Shown: positions 18,118 to 28,434, numbered from the stretch's first letter. The stretch is 64,000 nt of DNA from an uncultured Bacteroidota bacterium (GCA_903957365.1 CAJBPB010000295.1:1-64000); one strand, 5' to 3'. Translations and numbers: made by a program. Notes: generated from the sequence alone by a model not told the origin.

Positions 18118-20253
18118 TTAAAGGTTTTCATCAAAATAGGTGGTAATCTTTTTAATCAGATGTGCCCGATCCTTGCCCCGCACATTGTGTCCGTAACCTG
18201 GATAAACAAAATAATCAACCAAAACACCCTCATCCACACAACGTTTCAAAAAAGTAAGACTATTCTGCCAAACGACGGTATTGTCGGATGTGCCATGAAT
18301 TAGAAGTAATTTTCCTTTCAGGTTTTTCGCCTGATCAAGCAGATTGGCATTGGCATAACCTTCGGGATTGGTCTGAGGTGTGTCCATATACCTTTCACCA
18401 TACATTACTTCATAATATTTCCAATCAACAACGGGACCGCCGGCTACTGCGACTTTAAATATTTCAGGATGCTGCAATTTTAAGGTCATTGCCAGAAAAC
18501 CACCATAACTCCATCCATCGACACCAATTCTTTTATCATCAACAAAATCAAGCGATTTCAGATAATTAATTCCCTGAAGCTGGTCTTCAATTTCAACTTT
18601 TCCCAGATTTCTGAAAATGGCCTGTTCGAATTTTTTACCACGGTTTGCTGATCCACGGTTATCCATTGTAAAAACCACATAGCCTTTTTGCGCAAGATAG
18701 TTGAGATAATTATTGGCTCCTCCCAGCCAGCTTTCTGTCACCATTTGTGCGTGTGGCCCACCGTAAACGTAAACAATTACCGGGTATTTCTTCGCCGGGT
18801 CAAAATCGACTGGTTTGATCATCCGGCAGTATAAATCGGTTCCATCACTCGCTTTTACAGTGAATATTGAAGTCAGACCGAGTTTATACTCTTTCAATAA
18901 ATTTCCCTCTGCCTTGATAACTTTGAGTTTATTGGTTTTTGTGGAAATCAGTGAAATAGTCTTTGGTGTTTCCCGGTTTGAATAAATATCCAGTACATAT
19001 TTACCTGACTTGCTCAATATGGCCCGATGCATCCCTTTTTCAGAACTTAATCGTTCTATTTTCCCTGATTTCAAATTTGTTTTGTAAATATTTTGTTCAA
19101 TAGGACTGTCTTTGGTTGCAATGAAAATTACTTCACCCGTTTCACTGTTAAAACCATGAACATCAGTTACAATCCATTCTCCCTGGGTAAGTTGTTTGAT
19201 AAGGTTTCCGTCTGTATCGTACAGATATAAATGAGAATATCCGTCTCTTTGGCTTATCCAGATGAAGCGGTTATTTTGTCCGGGAACAAAAAGCAATGGA
19301 TGTTGTGGCTCAACATATTTTTCATCTGTTTCCTCGAAAAGCATTTTGGTGAATTCGCCTGATAGCGCATCATAAGCGTTCATTACAAGGTGATTTTGAT
19401 CACGGTTTAATACACCGGTATAAATGATTTTATTATCAGGATGCCAGGTTACAGATGTGAGATATTGTTCGGCTGGTTCACCTGTTTTCAAATAAATGGT
19501 CGCCTTAGAAGACAAATTATACACCCCAAGCGTTACTTCGTGACTTTTCTCACCAGCCATCGGATAACGCTCATTCTTAACTTCGGCAATTCTTTTGTCA
19601 GTATCAACAATCGGGTAACTGGCCACCATCCGTTCATCCATTCTGTAGAAAGCAATTGAGTTGCCATCGGGTGACCAGAAAATACCACCGTTTATTCCGA
19701 ATTCATTGCGATGTACTGATTGTCCGCAAACAACACCTTCGGGTTCAGTAGTGATTTTTGTATGAGACTGACCTTCATAAACATATAGATTGTTATCGAC
19801 AGTGTACGCGACATTAAGTAAAGGTAGATTAACTGAGAAATTTGCCGCTTTTTCTGGAAATTCTGTAATTTTCAACATTGTTTTTTTCGAAACATCGAAA
19901 ACAAATAGTTTGTTCAGGACGAAGAAATACATACGGGTTGCGTCCACCCAGTTGGTCTGTGGAATCTTAGCCAGTGTATCGAAGCTATCGGCCTTCAATG
20001 AATTATTTAAATCAGCCAGACTGAAGAATACTTCAGTGAGGTTTGATTCCGCATGGGTTTTCATCACCAGTTTTTTGTCATTATAGGTGAAATCATCCTG
20101 TCCGGTTATCCATTGTAATTGACCGTAACCGCTCGGGTTAAGTAATGGATTCAGACCGACTGATTCTTCCGGTGTAAATATTTTATCCTGAGCTACAAGA
20201 AATGATGTTGAAAAAATCAGTAAAAGACTGATTATGAAAGATAGTATTTTCAT
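18118..20253 (-). CDS. Exported S9 family peptidase (dipeptidyl peptidase IV-like)
   Basis: A 711-residue serine peptidase that removes X-Pro-type dipeptides from peptide N-termini, if it behaves like DPP IV. The frame extends to 20424, but I place the start at 20253: the ATG there gives a signal peptide (KILSFIISLLLIFSTSFLVA), while the extension would run into the GGGP synthase gene. An eight-bladed-propeller DPPIV N-terminal domain covers about 80-430. The alpha/beta hydrolase domain contains GWSYGG with Ser582, GTSDN with Asp657 and YPGYGHNV with His689, the full triad. It is likely periplasmic. It follows the GGGP synthase gene by 68 bases. Confidence 0.93.
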   Translation of the reverse strand: MKILSFIISLLLIFSTSFLVAQDKIFTPEESVGLNPLLNPSGYGQLQWITGQDDFTYNDKKLVMKTHAESNLTEVFFSLADLNNSLKADSFDTLAKIPQTNWVDATRMYFFVLNKLFVFDVSKKTMLKITEFPEKAANFSVNLPLLNVAYTVDNNLYVYEGQSHTKITTEPEGVVCGQSVHRNEFGINGGIFWSPDGNSIAFYRMDERMVASYPIVDTDKRIAEVKNERYPMAGEKSHEVTLGVYNLSSKATIYLKTGEPAEQYLTSVTWHPDNKIIYTGVLNRDQNHLVMNAYDALSGEFTKMLFEETDEKYVEPQHPLLFVPGQNNRFIWISQRDGYSHLYLYDTDGNLIKQLTQGEWIVTDVHGFNSETGEVIFIATKDSPIEQNIYKTNLKSGKIERLSSEKGMHRAILSKSGKYVLDIYSNRETPKTISLISTKTNKLKVIKAEGNLLKEYKLGLTSIFTVKASDGTDLYCRMIKPVDFDPAKKYPVIVYVYGGPHAQMVTESWLGGANNYLNYLAQKGYVVFTMDNRGSANRGKKFEQAIFRNLGKVEIEDQLQGINYLKSLDFVDDKRIGVDGWSYGGFLAMTLKLQHPEIFKVAVAGGPVVDWKYYEVMYGERYMDTPQTNPEGYANANLLDQAKNLKGKLLLIHGTSDNTVVWQNSLTFLKRCVDEGVLVDYFVYPGYGHNVRGKDRAHLIKKITTYFDENL

Positions 20254-20321
20254 TTTATTATGCTGATTATTAAAGTCAAGGCTAATTATACTGTTTATTG
20301 TGCACTCTTTTCTCAATTCAA

Positions 20322-21050
20322 TCAAATAACACCATGCACTGCATCGGCAAACTGACTCAGCAGACCAGGTTCTTTTTCGAGTGCGTTTCCGATAACTATA
20401 ACATCGGCGCCGGCACGAGCGCATTGGGCAGCGCGTTCGGGGGTGCGGATTCCACCACCGACAATCAGGGGAATATTAATGCTTCCATGTACCATTTTTA
20501 TCATTTCATCTGAAACCGAACGTTCGGCACCTGAACCGCCTTCAAGGAAAATGAGTTTCATGCCAAGCATTTCGCCCGCCATGGCTGTACAAATAGCAAT
20601 ATCAAATTTATCATTTGGAATTGGAACGGTATTGCTCATATAACTTACTGAAGTGGGTTTGCCACTATCGATCAGCATATATCCGGTCGGAAGAATTTCA
20701 AGACCACTCAGTTTCAGATAGGGAGCTGCAATCACATGGCGGCCGATTAACATTTCAGCATTACGGCCCGAAATTAGTGAAAGAAAAAGAAAACCGTCGG
20801 CTTTGTTGCTAAGTTGATTGGTGTTTCCCGGAAACAGGATTACAGGGATTTTTGCGTGAATTTTGAGTAATTTGATGCAGCTGTCGAGATTGTCGTTGGT
20901 AAGCAAACTACCGCCAACAAAGAAAAAATCAACACCTGATTCCTGCGAGCGTTTTGCGATTTGTATAATTTGTTCATCCGTTGGCTTGTCCGGATCAACC
21001 AACACTGCAATTTTTTTTCCCGGTTTTGTGAATAAATCGTAGAGTTTCAT
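20322..21050 (-). CDS. Geranylgeranylglyceryl phosphate synthase family protein (PcrB/GGGPS)
   Basis: A 242-residue TIM-barrel prenyltransferase expected to join glycerol-1-phosphate to a polyprenyl diphosphate, the first ether-lipid step of archaea. Motifs are LVDPDKP, GGSLLT, YLKLSGLEILPTGYML, FLEGGSGAERSV (family catalytic Glu), VGGGIRTPERA and IGNALEK. The start is ATG 21050; a TTG at 21065 is less likely because an exact -7 box at 21070-21077 would put the transcript start at about that point. Bacteroidota members are known as group II GGGPS; what they are for in these bacteria is not settled. Confidence 0.92.
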   Translation of the reverse strand: MKLYDLFTKPGKKIAVLVDPDKPTDEQIIQIAKRSQESGVDFFFVGGSLLTNDNLDSCIKLLKIHAKIPVILFPGNTNQLSNKADGFLFLSLISGRNAEMLIGRHVIAAPYLKLSGLEILPTGYMLIDSGKPTSVSYMSNTVPIPNDKFDIAICTAMAGEMLGMKLIFLEGGSGAERSVSDEMIKMVHGSINIPLIVGGGIRTPERAAQCARAGADVIVIGNALEKEPGLLSQFADAVHGVI

Positions 21051-21069
21051 ATTGTTACTATTCAATTTC

Positions 21070-21077
21070 CAAAATTA
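21070..21077 (-). promoter_or_regulatory. -7 promoter element for the GGGPS gene
   Basis: Read on the minus strand this is TAATTTTG, an exact TAnnTTTG match 20 bases before the ATG at 21050. It supports that start over the TTG at 21065. Confidence 0.45.
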
Positions 21078-21169
21078 GAAATTTAACAGATTGAAGGGCT
21101 AAAAATAGTGAAAGACTAACGAAATAGTAAAATCGTGCAAGTGACCTGTTAGAATAAATCGCCGAATAG

Positions 21170-21204
21170 TCAAATTGCCAAATTGTCAAATTGCCAAATT
21201 GCCA
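21170..21204. repeat. Short tandem repeat next to metF
   Basis: The motif CAAATTG(C/T)C is repeated about four times in a row, ending just before the metF stop codon. Read on the minus strand it gives CAATTTGGCAATTTGACAAT, which resembles the 16-base repeat found at 26202-26265 beyond metH. Confidence 0.7.
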
Positions 21205-21209
21205 GATTT

Positions 21210-22175
21210 TTAAAAAACAGCTTCAGCTATCTTTCGGATATTATCCGAATTTCCCATTGTGTAAAAGTGCAAAACAGGGGCGCCTTTGGCGATAAGTTCA
21301 CGCGATTGCGCAATAGCCCATTCGATACCAAGTTTGCGAACCTGCTTGTTATCAGTACATTTTTGAACTTCCCTGACCAATTCCTGTGGCAAATCAATAT
21401 TAAAAGTCTGTGGGAGAACATTCAGATGATTCAAAGTTGATATTGGTTTCAAACCGGGAATTATTGGAATAGTGATTCCGATGGCGCGGCATTTATCAAC
21501 AAAATCAAAATACTTTTTATTATCGTAGAACATCTGTGTGACAACAAATTCAGAACCTGCATCGATTTTCATTTTCAAAAATTTCAGATCACTTTCCAGA
21601 TTGGGTGCTTCTATATGTTTTTCCGGATAACCGGCAACGCCAACACTGAAGTTTGTAGGTGTGGCATTGAGTAAATCTTCCTCAATATATTTACCATTGT
21701 TCAGTTTCATAATCTGATTTACCAGATCGATGGAATGAGAGTGCCCACCAGGTTCGGCACGGAAATACTTCATGGATGGCTGCGCATCACCACGCACCAC
21801 AAGCAGGTTTTTTACCCCCAGAAAATGCAGGTCGATCAATGCGTTTTCAGTTTCTTCCTGGTTAAAGCCGCCACAAATGATATGCGGTACAACGTTCAAA
21901 CGGTAACGATACATAATTGCAGCCGTGATGCCAACCGTACCAGGCCGTTTGCGTATCGTTTTCTTTTCGAGCAGGCCGTTGCTGAGTGGTTTATAATGAA
22001 ACTCTTCCTGATGGTAAGTCACGTTCACAAAAGCGGGATTAAATTCCATCAAAGGATCAATGGCGTTTTCGATATGTTCGATGTTCTGTCCTTTCAATGG
22101 AGGCAGTAACTCAAAAGAAAACAATGTTTTATCAGCTTTTTCGATGGCTTCATTCACTTTTAAAAAACTATGCAT
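21210..22175 (-). CDS. metF: 5,10-methylenetetrahydrofolate reductase MetF
   Basis: A 321-residue flavoprotein that reduces methylenetetrahydrofolate to 5-methyltetrahydrofolate, the methyl donor used by MetH. The TIM-barrel landmarks are visible: FSFELLPPLKG with the family's catalytic Glu near the N-terminus, NVTYHQEE, HIICGGFNQEETENAL, NLLVVRGDAQPS and EFVVTQMFYDN. Length is close to the usual 290-310. It starts 8 bases after the metH stop on the same strand, so it belongs to the riboswitch-controlled metH-metF transcript. A short tandem repeat lies at its 3' end. Confidence 0.96.
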   Translation of the reverse strand: MHSFLKVNEAIEKADKTLFSFELLPPLKGQNIEHIENAIDPLMEFNPAFVNVTYHQEEFHYKPLSNGLLEKKTIRKRPGTVGITAAIMYRYRLNVVPHIICGGFNQEETENALIDLHFLGVKNLLVVRGDAQPSMKYFRAEPGGHSHSIDLVNQIMKLNNGKYIEEDLLNATPTNFSVGVAGYPEKHIEAPNLESDLKFLKMKIDAGSEFVVTQMFYDNKKYFDFVDKCRAIGITIPIIPGLKPISTLNHLNVLPQTFNIDLPQELVREVQKCTDNKQVRKLGIEWAIAQSRELIAKGAPVLHFYTMGNSDNIRKIAEAVF

Positions 22176-22183
22176 GGGATTTA

Positions 22184-25100
22184 TTATTTGTAGTTCAGAT
22201 TAGAATTTAATAGTCGTTCCATTTCAGTGATGCTGATGTGTTTCCGTTGCGAATAATCATTGAGTTGGTCGCGCCCGATTTTTCCAACATTAAAATATTG
22301 TGCATCAGGATGTGCAAAATAGAATCCGCTTACTGCCGCTGTGGGTGTCATGGCAAAATTTTCGGTCAGCGCAACGGTGGTATGTTTTTCAGCGTCAAGC
22401 AAACTGAAAATGATTTGTTTTTCGGAGTGTTCCGGACAGGCCGGATAGCCTGGTGCCGGACGAATGCCCCGGTATTCCTCGCCAAGCAATTGGCTGATAT
22501 CAAAGGGTTCGTCAGGTGAATAGCCCCAGTATTCTTTTCTAACTTTATAATGAAGGAATTCGGCGAATGCTTCGGCAAGCCGGTCTGCCAAAACCTTGGC
22601 CATGATGGCGTTGTAATCATCATTCTCTGATTCAAATTTTTGCACAATTGGATCAAGACCAATTCCTGCTGTGACAACAAAAAAACCAAGATAATCCTTT
22701 ATGCCTGCAGTGGTTGGCGCAATAAAATCGGCCAGACTCAGATTGGGGATATTATCATTCTTTTTTTGCTGGTTTCGTAAAAACTCAAAGTTGGCAATTT
22801 GATTTTCAGGTGCTTCGGGATCAAAAATATGAACCGAATCATCTTCCGCACTGGCCGGAAAAATTCCAAATGACGCCTTCGCAACCAATAATTTTTCATC
22901 CACAATCTTTTGTAATAAAAATTGGGCATCATCAAATAATTTGCGTGCTTCTTCTCCTTTCAAAGGATCATCAAAAATCTGTGGATATTTTCCACTGATC
23001 CGCCACGAATGAAAAAAGAAAGTCCAGTCAATGAAAGGGACTAATTCTTCAAGAGATTGATTTTCAATATGTATAACACCCGGTTTGACAGGTTTAAAAA
23101 TCGTGGTTTCATCAAAATGGCCAACGAATTTATTTCTACGCGCTTCATCAATACCCAGATAAGTTTCTTCGCTTCGGTTGTCGCGGTGTTTCTTGCGCAG
23201 CATTTCGTAGCGTTCGTTCAGGTCGCTGATATAACCTGCTGTTCTGGTTTTATCGCCCAGCAAGTTTGAAATAACCTGTGTCACTTTGGATGCGTCACGC
23301 ACATGTACAACCGGTTTTTTATAGGCAGGTGCAATCTTCACAGCGGTATGAATTTCTGAAGTGGTTGCACCGCCAATCAGCAAAGGCCAATGCAGATTCA
23401 GTCGCTCCATTTCGGATGCGACATGCACCATTTCTTCCAAAGACGGTGTGATCAATCCACTGAGTCCGATAATGTCAACATTGTGTTCAAGGGCAGTCTG
23501 TAAAATTTTAGATGCCGGAACCATCACGCCTAAGTCAATCACTTCGAAGTTGTTACAGGCAAGAACAACACCAACGATGTTCTTGCCGATATCGTGTACA
23601 TCGCCCTTTACCGTAGCAAGCAAAACCTTACCGGCAGAACTCGATTCGGTCACTTTTTCGGCTTCGATATAAGGAAGTAGCACAGCCACAGCTTTTTTCA
23701 TCACACGGGCACTTTTCACCACTTGCGGAAGAAACATTTTTCCCGCGCCAAACAAATCGCCTACAACACCCATCCCATCCATCAATGGTTGCTCTATCAC
23801 ATCTAAAGCCCGTGGATATTGCGTTCTGGCTTCCAGTGTATCTTCTTCAATGAATTCGGTGATTCCTTTAATTAAAGAATGTTTTAATCTTTCGCTAACA
23901 GAAGTATCGCGCCATGCATCATGTTTTTCTTCCTTTTTTATGCCAGTTTTTATGTTTTCAGCAAACAACAGCAGACGCTCAGTAGCATCCGCACGCCGGT
24001 TTAATACTAGATCTTCAGAAAGTTCAAGTAATTCAGGATCAATTTCATCGTAAATCTGTAACATTCCAGGATTTACGATGCCCATATCCATGCCGGCCTT
24101 GATGGCGTGAAACAGAAATACTGAATGAATGGCTTCGCGCACCGTGTCATTTCCGCGAAATGAAAAAGACAGGTTACTTACGCCTCCGCTTGTTTTGGCA
24201 TAAGGCAGATTTTGTTTAATCCAGGTAACGGCATTGATATAATCGACCGCGTAATTGGAATGTTCTTCAATACCAGTACCGATTGCCAGAATATTTGGAT
24301 CAAAAATGATGTCCTGGGGTGGGAAATTCACTTTTTCGGTCAGGATGCGGTAAGCACGCTGGCAAATTTCGATTTTTCGCTCCAGAGATGATGCCTGTCC
24401 TTCTTCATCAAAAGCCATAACAACAGCTGCCGCGCCATATTTACGAACCAATTTCGCGTGTTCGATGAATTGTTCTTCACCTTCTTTCAGACTGATAGAG
24501 TTTACAATGGCTTTGCCCTGCAGGCATTTGAGTCCTCGTTCAATCACCGTCCATTTTGATGAATCGATCATCACCGGGAGTCTTGCGATTTCAGGATCAG
24601 ACATCAGGATATGCAGAAATTTTTCCATTTCAACTTCCGCATCCAACATGCCATCGTCCATATTCACATCAATCACTTGTGCGCCACCTTCTACCTGATG
24701 GCGGGCAATGGTAAGTGCTTCTTCGTATTTTTTATCGCGAATCAGCCGGGCAAACTTAATCGACCCGCTCACATTGGTCCGTTCACCGATATTGACAAAA
24801 TTACTTTCGCGCTGTACTTTCAGGGGTTCGAGGCCGGTAAATACCGTAGTCGGCTGAATAGCAGGTTTCTGGTGACTTCTTTGATTCTCTGCGACTTTCA
24901 CAAACTCACGGATATGATCGGGTGTAGTGCCGCAGCAACCCCCCACGATGTTTACAAAACCATGACTTACAAAGTCGTGGATGTGCGCGCCCATTTGCTC
25001 AGGCGATTCATCATAACCACCAAACTGATTGGGCAGACCAGCGTTTGGGTAAGCACTGATCGCGAATGTTGATTTTTGCGAGAGTTCTTCAATATAAGGA

Positions 25101-25864
25101 CGCATCTGTTCAGCACCTAGAGCGCAGTTCAGACCGATACTAAGTAAATCGAAATGCGAAACGGAATGCAGGAAAGCTTCAACGGTTTGTCCTGAAAGCG
25201 TTCTCCCGCTGGCATCAGTGATTGTCCCCGATATCATTACCGGAATCCGGATGCCCAGATTCTCCTGCAATTGCTGGATAGCAAAAAGTGCTGCTTTTGC
25301 ATTAAGTGTATCAAAAATAGTTTCGACCAATAAAATATCCACACCACCTTCGACCAGCGCTGCGGCTTGCTGGTAATAGTTTTCGACCAGCTGATCATAA
25401 CTAACCGCGCGGTAGCCGGGGTCATTTACATCAGGCGACATGGAAGCCGTTTTGTTTGTGGGACCGATGGCTCCTGCCACATAGCGTGGTTTGCTTGGGT
25501 TAAGTGCTGTAAATTCATCGGCTACGGATCTTGCAATCTGCGCTGCCGCGATATTCATTTCAATGACAATTTCCTCAAGATGATAATCCGATTGTGAAAT
25601 CTGTGTGCCATTGAAGGTATTTGTCTCGATGATATCGGCACCCGCTTCGAGATAATCGCGGTGAATGGCCGAAATGATATGCGGTTGTGTGAGAGATAAC
25701 AGGTCATTGTTGCCTTTCAGATCAGAATGATGATTCTTGAACTGTTCGCCCCGGTAATCTTTTTCGGTGAGGTTATAACGCTGAATCATTGTGCCCATGG
25801 CGCCATCAAGCACCAAAACACGATCGGAGAGTAATTCCTTTATTGAAGGTTTAATCAAAGTCAT
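22184..25864 (-). CDS. metH: Cobalamin-dependent methionine synthase MetH
   Basis: A full-length 1226-residue enzyme that methylates homocysteine using methyltetrahydrofolate and B12. The homocysteine-binding domain covers about 1-330, with zinc ligands in GGCCGTT near 306-312. The pterin-binding domain is about 355-620 ([12 protein letters not shown] at its start). The cap and B12-binding domains are about 650-890, with the cobalt-ligand motif [11 protein letters not shown] near 755. The SAM-dependent reactivation domain is about 920-1226, with [12 protein letters not shown] near 1135. It leads the metH-metF operon, and a SAM-I riboswitch lies in its 5' leader, so high SAM should repress it. 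All key residues are present. Confidence 0.98.
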   Translation of the reverse strand: MTLIKPSIKELLSDRVLVLDGAMGTMIQRYNLTEKDYRGEQFKNHHSDLKGNNDLLSLTQPHIISAIHRDYLEAGADIIETNTFNGTQISQSDYHLEEIVIEMNIAAAQIARSVADEFTALNPSKPRYVAGAIGPTNKTASMSPDVNDPGYRAVSYDQLVENYYQQAAALVEGGVDILLVETIFDTLNAKAALFAIQQLQENLGIRIPVMISGTITDASGRTLSGQTVEAFLHSVSHFDLLSIGLNCALGAEQMRPYIEELSQKSTFAISAYPNAGLPNQFGGYDESPEQMGAHIHDFVSHGFVNIVGGCCGTTPDHIREFVKVAENQRSHQKPAIQPTTVFTGLEPLKVQRESNFVNIGERTNVSGSIKFARLIRDKKYEEALTIARHQVEGGAQVIDVNMDDGMLDAEVEMEKFLHILMSDPEIARLPVMIDSSKWTVIERGLKCLQGKAIVNSISLKEGEEQFIEHAKLVRKYGAAAVVMAFDEEGQASSLERKIEICQRAYRILTEKVNFPPQDIIFDPNILAIGTGIEEHSNYAVDYINAVTWIKQNLPYAKTSGGVSNLSFSFRGNDTVREAIHSVFLFHAIKAGMDMGIVNPGMLQIYDEIDPELLELSEDLVLNRRADATERLLLFAENIKTGIKKEEKHDAWRDTSVSERLKHSLIKGITEFIEEDTLEARTQYPRALDVIEQPLMDGMGVVGDLFGAGKMFLPQVVKSARVMKKAVAVLLPYIEAEKVTESSSAGKVLLATVKGDVHDIGKNIVGVVLACNNFEVIDLGVMVPASKILQTALEHNVDIIGLSGLITPSLEEMVHVASEMERLNLHWPLLIGGATTSEIHTAVKIAPAYKKPVVHVRDASKVTQVISNLLGDKTRTAGYISDLNERYEMLRKKHRDNRSEETYLGIDEARRNKFVGHFDETTIFKPVKPGVIHIENQSLEELVPFIDWTFFFHSWRISGKYPQIFDDPLKGEEARKLFDDAQFLLQKIVDEKLLVAKASFGIFPASAEDDSVHIFDPEAPENQIANFEFLRNQQKKNDNIPNLSLADFIAPTTAGIKDYLGFFVVTAGIGLDPIVQKFESENDDYNAIMAKVLADRLAEAFAEFLHYKVRKEYWGYSPDEPFDISQLLGEEYRGIRPAPGYPACPEHSEKQIIFSLLDAEKHTTVALTENFAMTPTAAVSGFYFAHPDAQYFNVGKIGRDQLNDYSQRKHISITEMERLLNSNLNYK

Positions 25865-25987
25865 AGGTTTAGCTTTTTATGTTGAAATTTGGCCAATCGC
25901 ATTAAAAATGAGTTTGATAGAAAAATCTAACTGACTCTAAAGTAAAACATTAGCATAAATTTACAACAATCATTTTACATTCGTTTA

Positions 25988-26103
25988 ATTTATAATCTCC
26001 CTCCGGGTTTCCCCGTCAGGTTAGGTATTAGCACCACTCCCGCACGAACGGGAAGGTTGCTAGAGCTTCGGTGAGCCTAATCTCTCCACTCTTCTTTATA
26101 AAT
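25988..26103 (-). promoter_or_regulatory. SAM-I (S-box) riboswitch upstream of metH
   Basis: Read on the minus strand, an 8-base-pair P1 stem (ATTTATAA at 26103-26096 with TTATAAAT at 25995-25988) encloses the S-box core. The core elements appear in order: GAAGCTCTAGCAACC, a P3 hairpin (TCCCGTTCGTGCGGGA), GGTGCTAATACC, and a P4 hairpin (CCTGACGGGGAAACCCGGAGG region). The GCAACC and GGTGCTAATNCC stretches are hallmark conserved positions of this class. It sits 123 bases before the metH start. I see no GC-rich terminator between aptamer and gene, so the expression platform is not clear. Confidence 0.88.
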
Positions 26104-26201
26104 CAAAAGACCTTTTTTGTGGAAGGGCAATTGAATTAAGAGACTGCAAAGAAACGAAAAATTTCATTTTGGCGCAAGTTATCAGGAATAATTCTAAATT
26201 G

Positions 26202-26265
26202 GACAATGAGGTAATTTGACAATGAGGCAATTTGACAATGAGGCAATTTGACAATTTGGGAATGT
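26202..26265. repeat. 16-base tandem repeat, four copies
   Basis: GACAATGAGGTAATTT, then two copies of GACAATGAGGCAATTT, then a diverged fourth copy, with no spacers. It lies in the 510-base gap between the metH riboswitch and the receptor-L-domain gene. It resembles the shorter repeat at 21170-21204. Confidence 0.85.
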
Positions 26266-26319
26266 GAGCATGATTTTTCAGTTATTTTTTTTCACCTTCT
26301 GATTTTTGAATTAAAGTGC

Positions 26320-26327
26320 TAATTTTG
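26320..26327 (+). promoter_or_regulatory. -7 promoter element for the receptor-L-domain gene
   Basis: TAATTTTG is an exact TAnnTTTG match, 48 bases before the start codon at 26376. The rest of the gap 25865-26375 holds the riboswitch and tandem repeat already listed and no gene. Confidence 0.45.
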
Positions 26328-26375
26328 GGAGAATTATAAAAAACACCCTTGATTTAAATAAAAACTAGCCAACTG

Positions 26376-28361
26376 ATGAAAAACCTTTACATTTTTATGT
26401 TTGTGGTCATGATGTCTGTCAGATTGATGGGCCAGGGCTGTTTGCCGGAAGGGATAACATTTACAACTCAGGAACAGATTGATAGTTTTCCAGTGAATTA
26501 TCCCGGGTGTACTGAGATTGGAGGCAATGTAGATATTATGAATGGTCAGATAACCAATCTACTCGGTTTATCAAACATTACTGCTATTGGTGGTCGTTTG
26601 ACAATCGGTTTAATTGAGGAACTTACAACTTTGTCCGGACTTGATAATCTGACCACTATCGGTGATTATTTATATATCTTAAATAATGAAAATTTGACTA
26701 ATTTGACTGGATTAAATCAATTAGTTACAATTGGTAGCAGTATGTCTTTTTATGGAAATCCAAGCATAGAAAATTTTGAAGGATTGAATAATTTAAACTC
26801 GATTGGGGGAGATTTCTTTGTTGAATGGAATGAAAATTTACAGAATTTCACAGGACTGGAAGATCTTGATTCAATAGGTGGAAGACTAGATTTTTTTTCA
26901 AATCAATTCCTTTTGAATCTTAGCGGGCTGGATTCTCTGAAACATATTGGTGGTGAAATATCAATCCAATATAATACGAGTTTATCAGATATTCAAGGCT
27001 TATCGAATCTTGAACAAGGAACAATAAATAATCTGAATATTTCATCCAATCCGGCCTTACATGAATGCCAAATATTACCATTTTGTCAATTTCTTTCAAA
27101 TCCAACAGGCTCAGTGAATATTTATTCGAATGGTGCAGGTTGCAATAATCCAGCTGAAATAGCTGAATCCTGTGGATTTGCTCTTGGTTGCTTGCCGTAT
27201 GGAAATTATTGGGTTAAAACCCAGCAGGAAGCGGATAATTTTTTCCAGAATTTTCCCGATTGTAATGATCTTAAAGGGGATTTGACTATTGGTGGTTCAA
27301 GCTTAAACTACGTAAATGGTTTGTATGGAATCAATTCAGTGGAAGGACATCTCATACTAACGCACAATCGTCAAATGAATAATTTGATTGGGCTTGAATC
27401 ACTTATTCAGGTTGGAGGTAATTTATATATTGGAGGTTATGAAGCAGATGGAAATGAGTATTTACGAAATTTTGAGGGATTGGAGAATCTGGTCAATTTT
27501 GATGGAGATATTCAGATCATTGGGAATTATTCTCTTGTAAATTTGCAAGGACTTTCCGGCATCGATTCAGTAAATGATTTATCCATCACAACTTATCCCG
27601 GCATGATTGATTTATCAGGATTAGATAGTCTGACCTCAGTGATGCATGATCTCCATATAGCAGGATATTCAATAAAGCACTTGGATGGTCTCGAAAAAAT
27701 TGATTCTATCAATGGGAACCTCTATATTGGTGCAACTGATTCGCTGATAGATATGCAAGGATTGAATAATTTAGTCTATATTGGGGAGGATCTTAGCCTT
27801 TCCTACAATAAATCCCTGAATTCGCTGGCTGATCTGATTAACTTGAAATCAGTTCATAATCTCGCAATCTGGAGCAATGAATCATTAACAAGTTTACATG
27901 GTTTGGATAGCATTAACGGTCATATTATCAGTTATATGTATATTAGTGATAACCAGATGTTATCCCATTGTGAAGTGAAAAGTATTTGTGATTACTTAGT
28001 CAATCCAACTGGAACAGTTGAAATTAATGACAATGCCTCAGGTTGCAATTCTCGCGATGAAGTTGAAGCCGCCTGCACCGTTGGCATAAACGAAAAGTTA
28101 ACCAATGATATTTGTACTGTTTTCCCTAATCCATCTTCCGGTTTGCTGCGGTTTTCGTTTACAATTACTGAGCCAACGGGTTTCAGTATTGAAATAGTAA
28201 ATAGTCTTGGACACAAGATCAAGGGCCCTGAACCTGGCTATTTGTCTTCCGGCACGCATGAAATCATCTGGAATGCCAGTCACCTGCCCGATGGAATCTA
28301 TTTCTACAGACTACAAACCAATTCGCAAACCGCAAGCGGTAGAATCGTTTTAAAGGATTAG
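26376..28361 (+). CDS. Secreted receptor-L-domain/leucine-rich protein with T9SS sorting domain
   Basis: A 661-residue surface protein. The signal peptide is about 1-20. Two similar halves follow, each a solenoid of receptor-L-domain-like repeats (LTxLSGLDNLTTIGDYLYI, NLTGLNQLVTIGSSM and so on). Each ends in a cysteine-bearing cap: HECQILPFCQFLSNPTG near 229-245 and HCEVKSICDYLVNPTG near 530-545. Residues about 580-661 (VFPNPSSGLLRFSF ... LPDGIYFYRLQ) form a type A T9SS C-terminal domain, so it should be exported and anchored at the cell surface. A binding or adhesion role is plausible; no ligand can be named. It has its own -7 box and separates the metH and ahcY transcripts. Confidence 0.87.
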   Translation: MKNLYIFMFVVMMSVRLMGQGCLPEGITFTTQEQIDSFPVNYPGCTEIGGNVDIMNGQITNLLGLSNITAIGGRLTIGLIEELTTLSGLDNLTTIGDYLYILNNENLTNLTGLNQLVTIGSSMSFYGNPSIENFEGLNNLNSIGGDFFVEWNENLQNFTGLEDLDSIGGRLDFFSNQFLLNLSGLDSLKHIGGEISIQYNTSLSDIQGLSNLEQGTINNLNISSNPALHECQILPFCQFLSNPTGSVNIYSNGAGCNNPAEIAESCGFALGCLPYGNYWVKTQQEADNFFQNFPDCNDLKGDLTIGGSSLNYVNGLYGINSVEGHLILTHNRQMNNLIGLESLIQVGGNLYIGGYEADGNEYLRNFEGLENLVNFDGDIQIIGNYSLVNLQGLSGIDSVNDLSITTYPGMIDLSGLDSLTSVMHDLHIAGYSIKHLDGLEKIDSINGNLYIGATDSLIDMQGLNNLVYIGEDLSLSYNKSLNSLADLINLKSVHNLAIWSNESLTSLHGLDSINGHIISYMYISDNQMLSHCEVKSICDYLVNPTGTVEINDNASGCNSRDEVEAACTVGINEKLTNDICTVFPNPSSGLLRFSFTITEPTGFSIEIVNSLGHKIKGPEPGYLSSGTHEIIWNASHLPDGIYFYRLQTNSQTASGRIVLKD

Positions 28362-28434
28362 GCAATTATCTGCTCCTGATGATGAACAATCTGTCTGAGA
28401 ATACTGTTTATCACTGTAATTCAGAAAATATATG

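Noticed and set aside
20254-20424. Longer N-terminus for the S9 peptidase
   Set aside because: The extension overlaps the GGGP synthase gene, is rich in Arg/Cys and hides the signal peptide that begins at 20253.
24611-25072. Plus-strand open frame of 153 codons inside metH
   Set aside because: It is fully antisense to the conserved homocysteine- and pterin-binding parts of metH and has no recognisable protein features.
26202-26265. CRISPR array
   Set aside because: Units are 16 bases and contiguous, with no spacers and no cas genes in the window.
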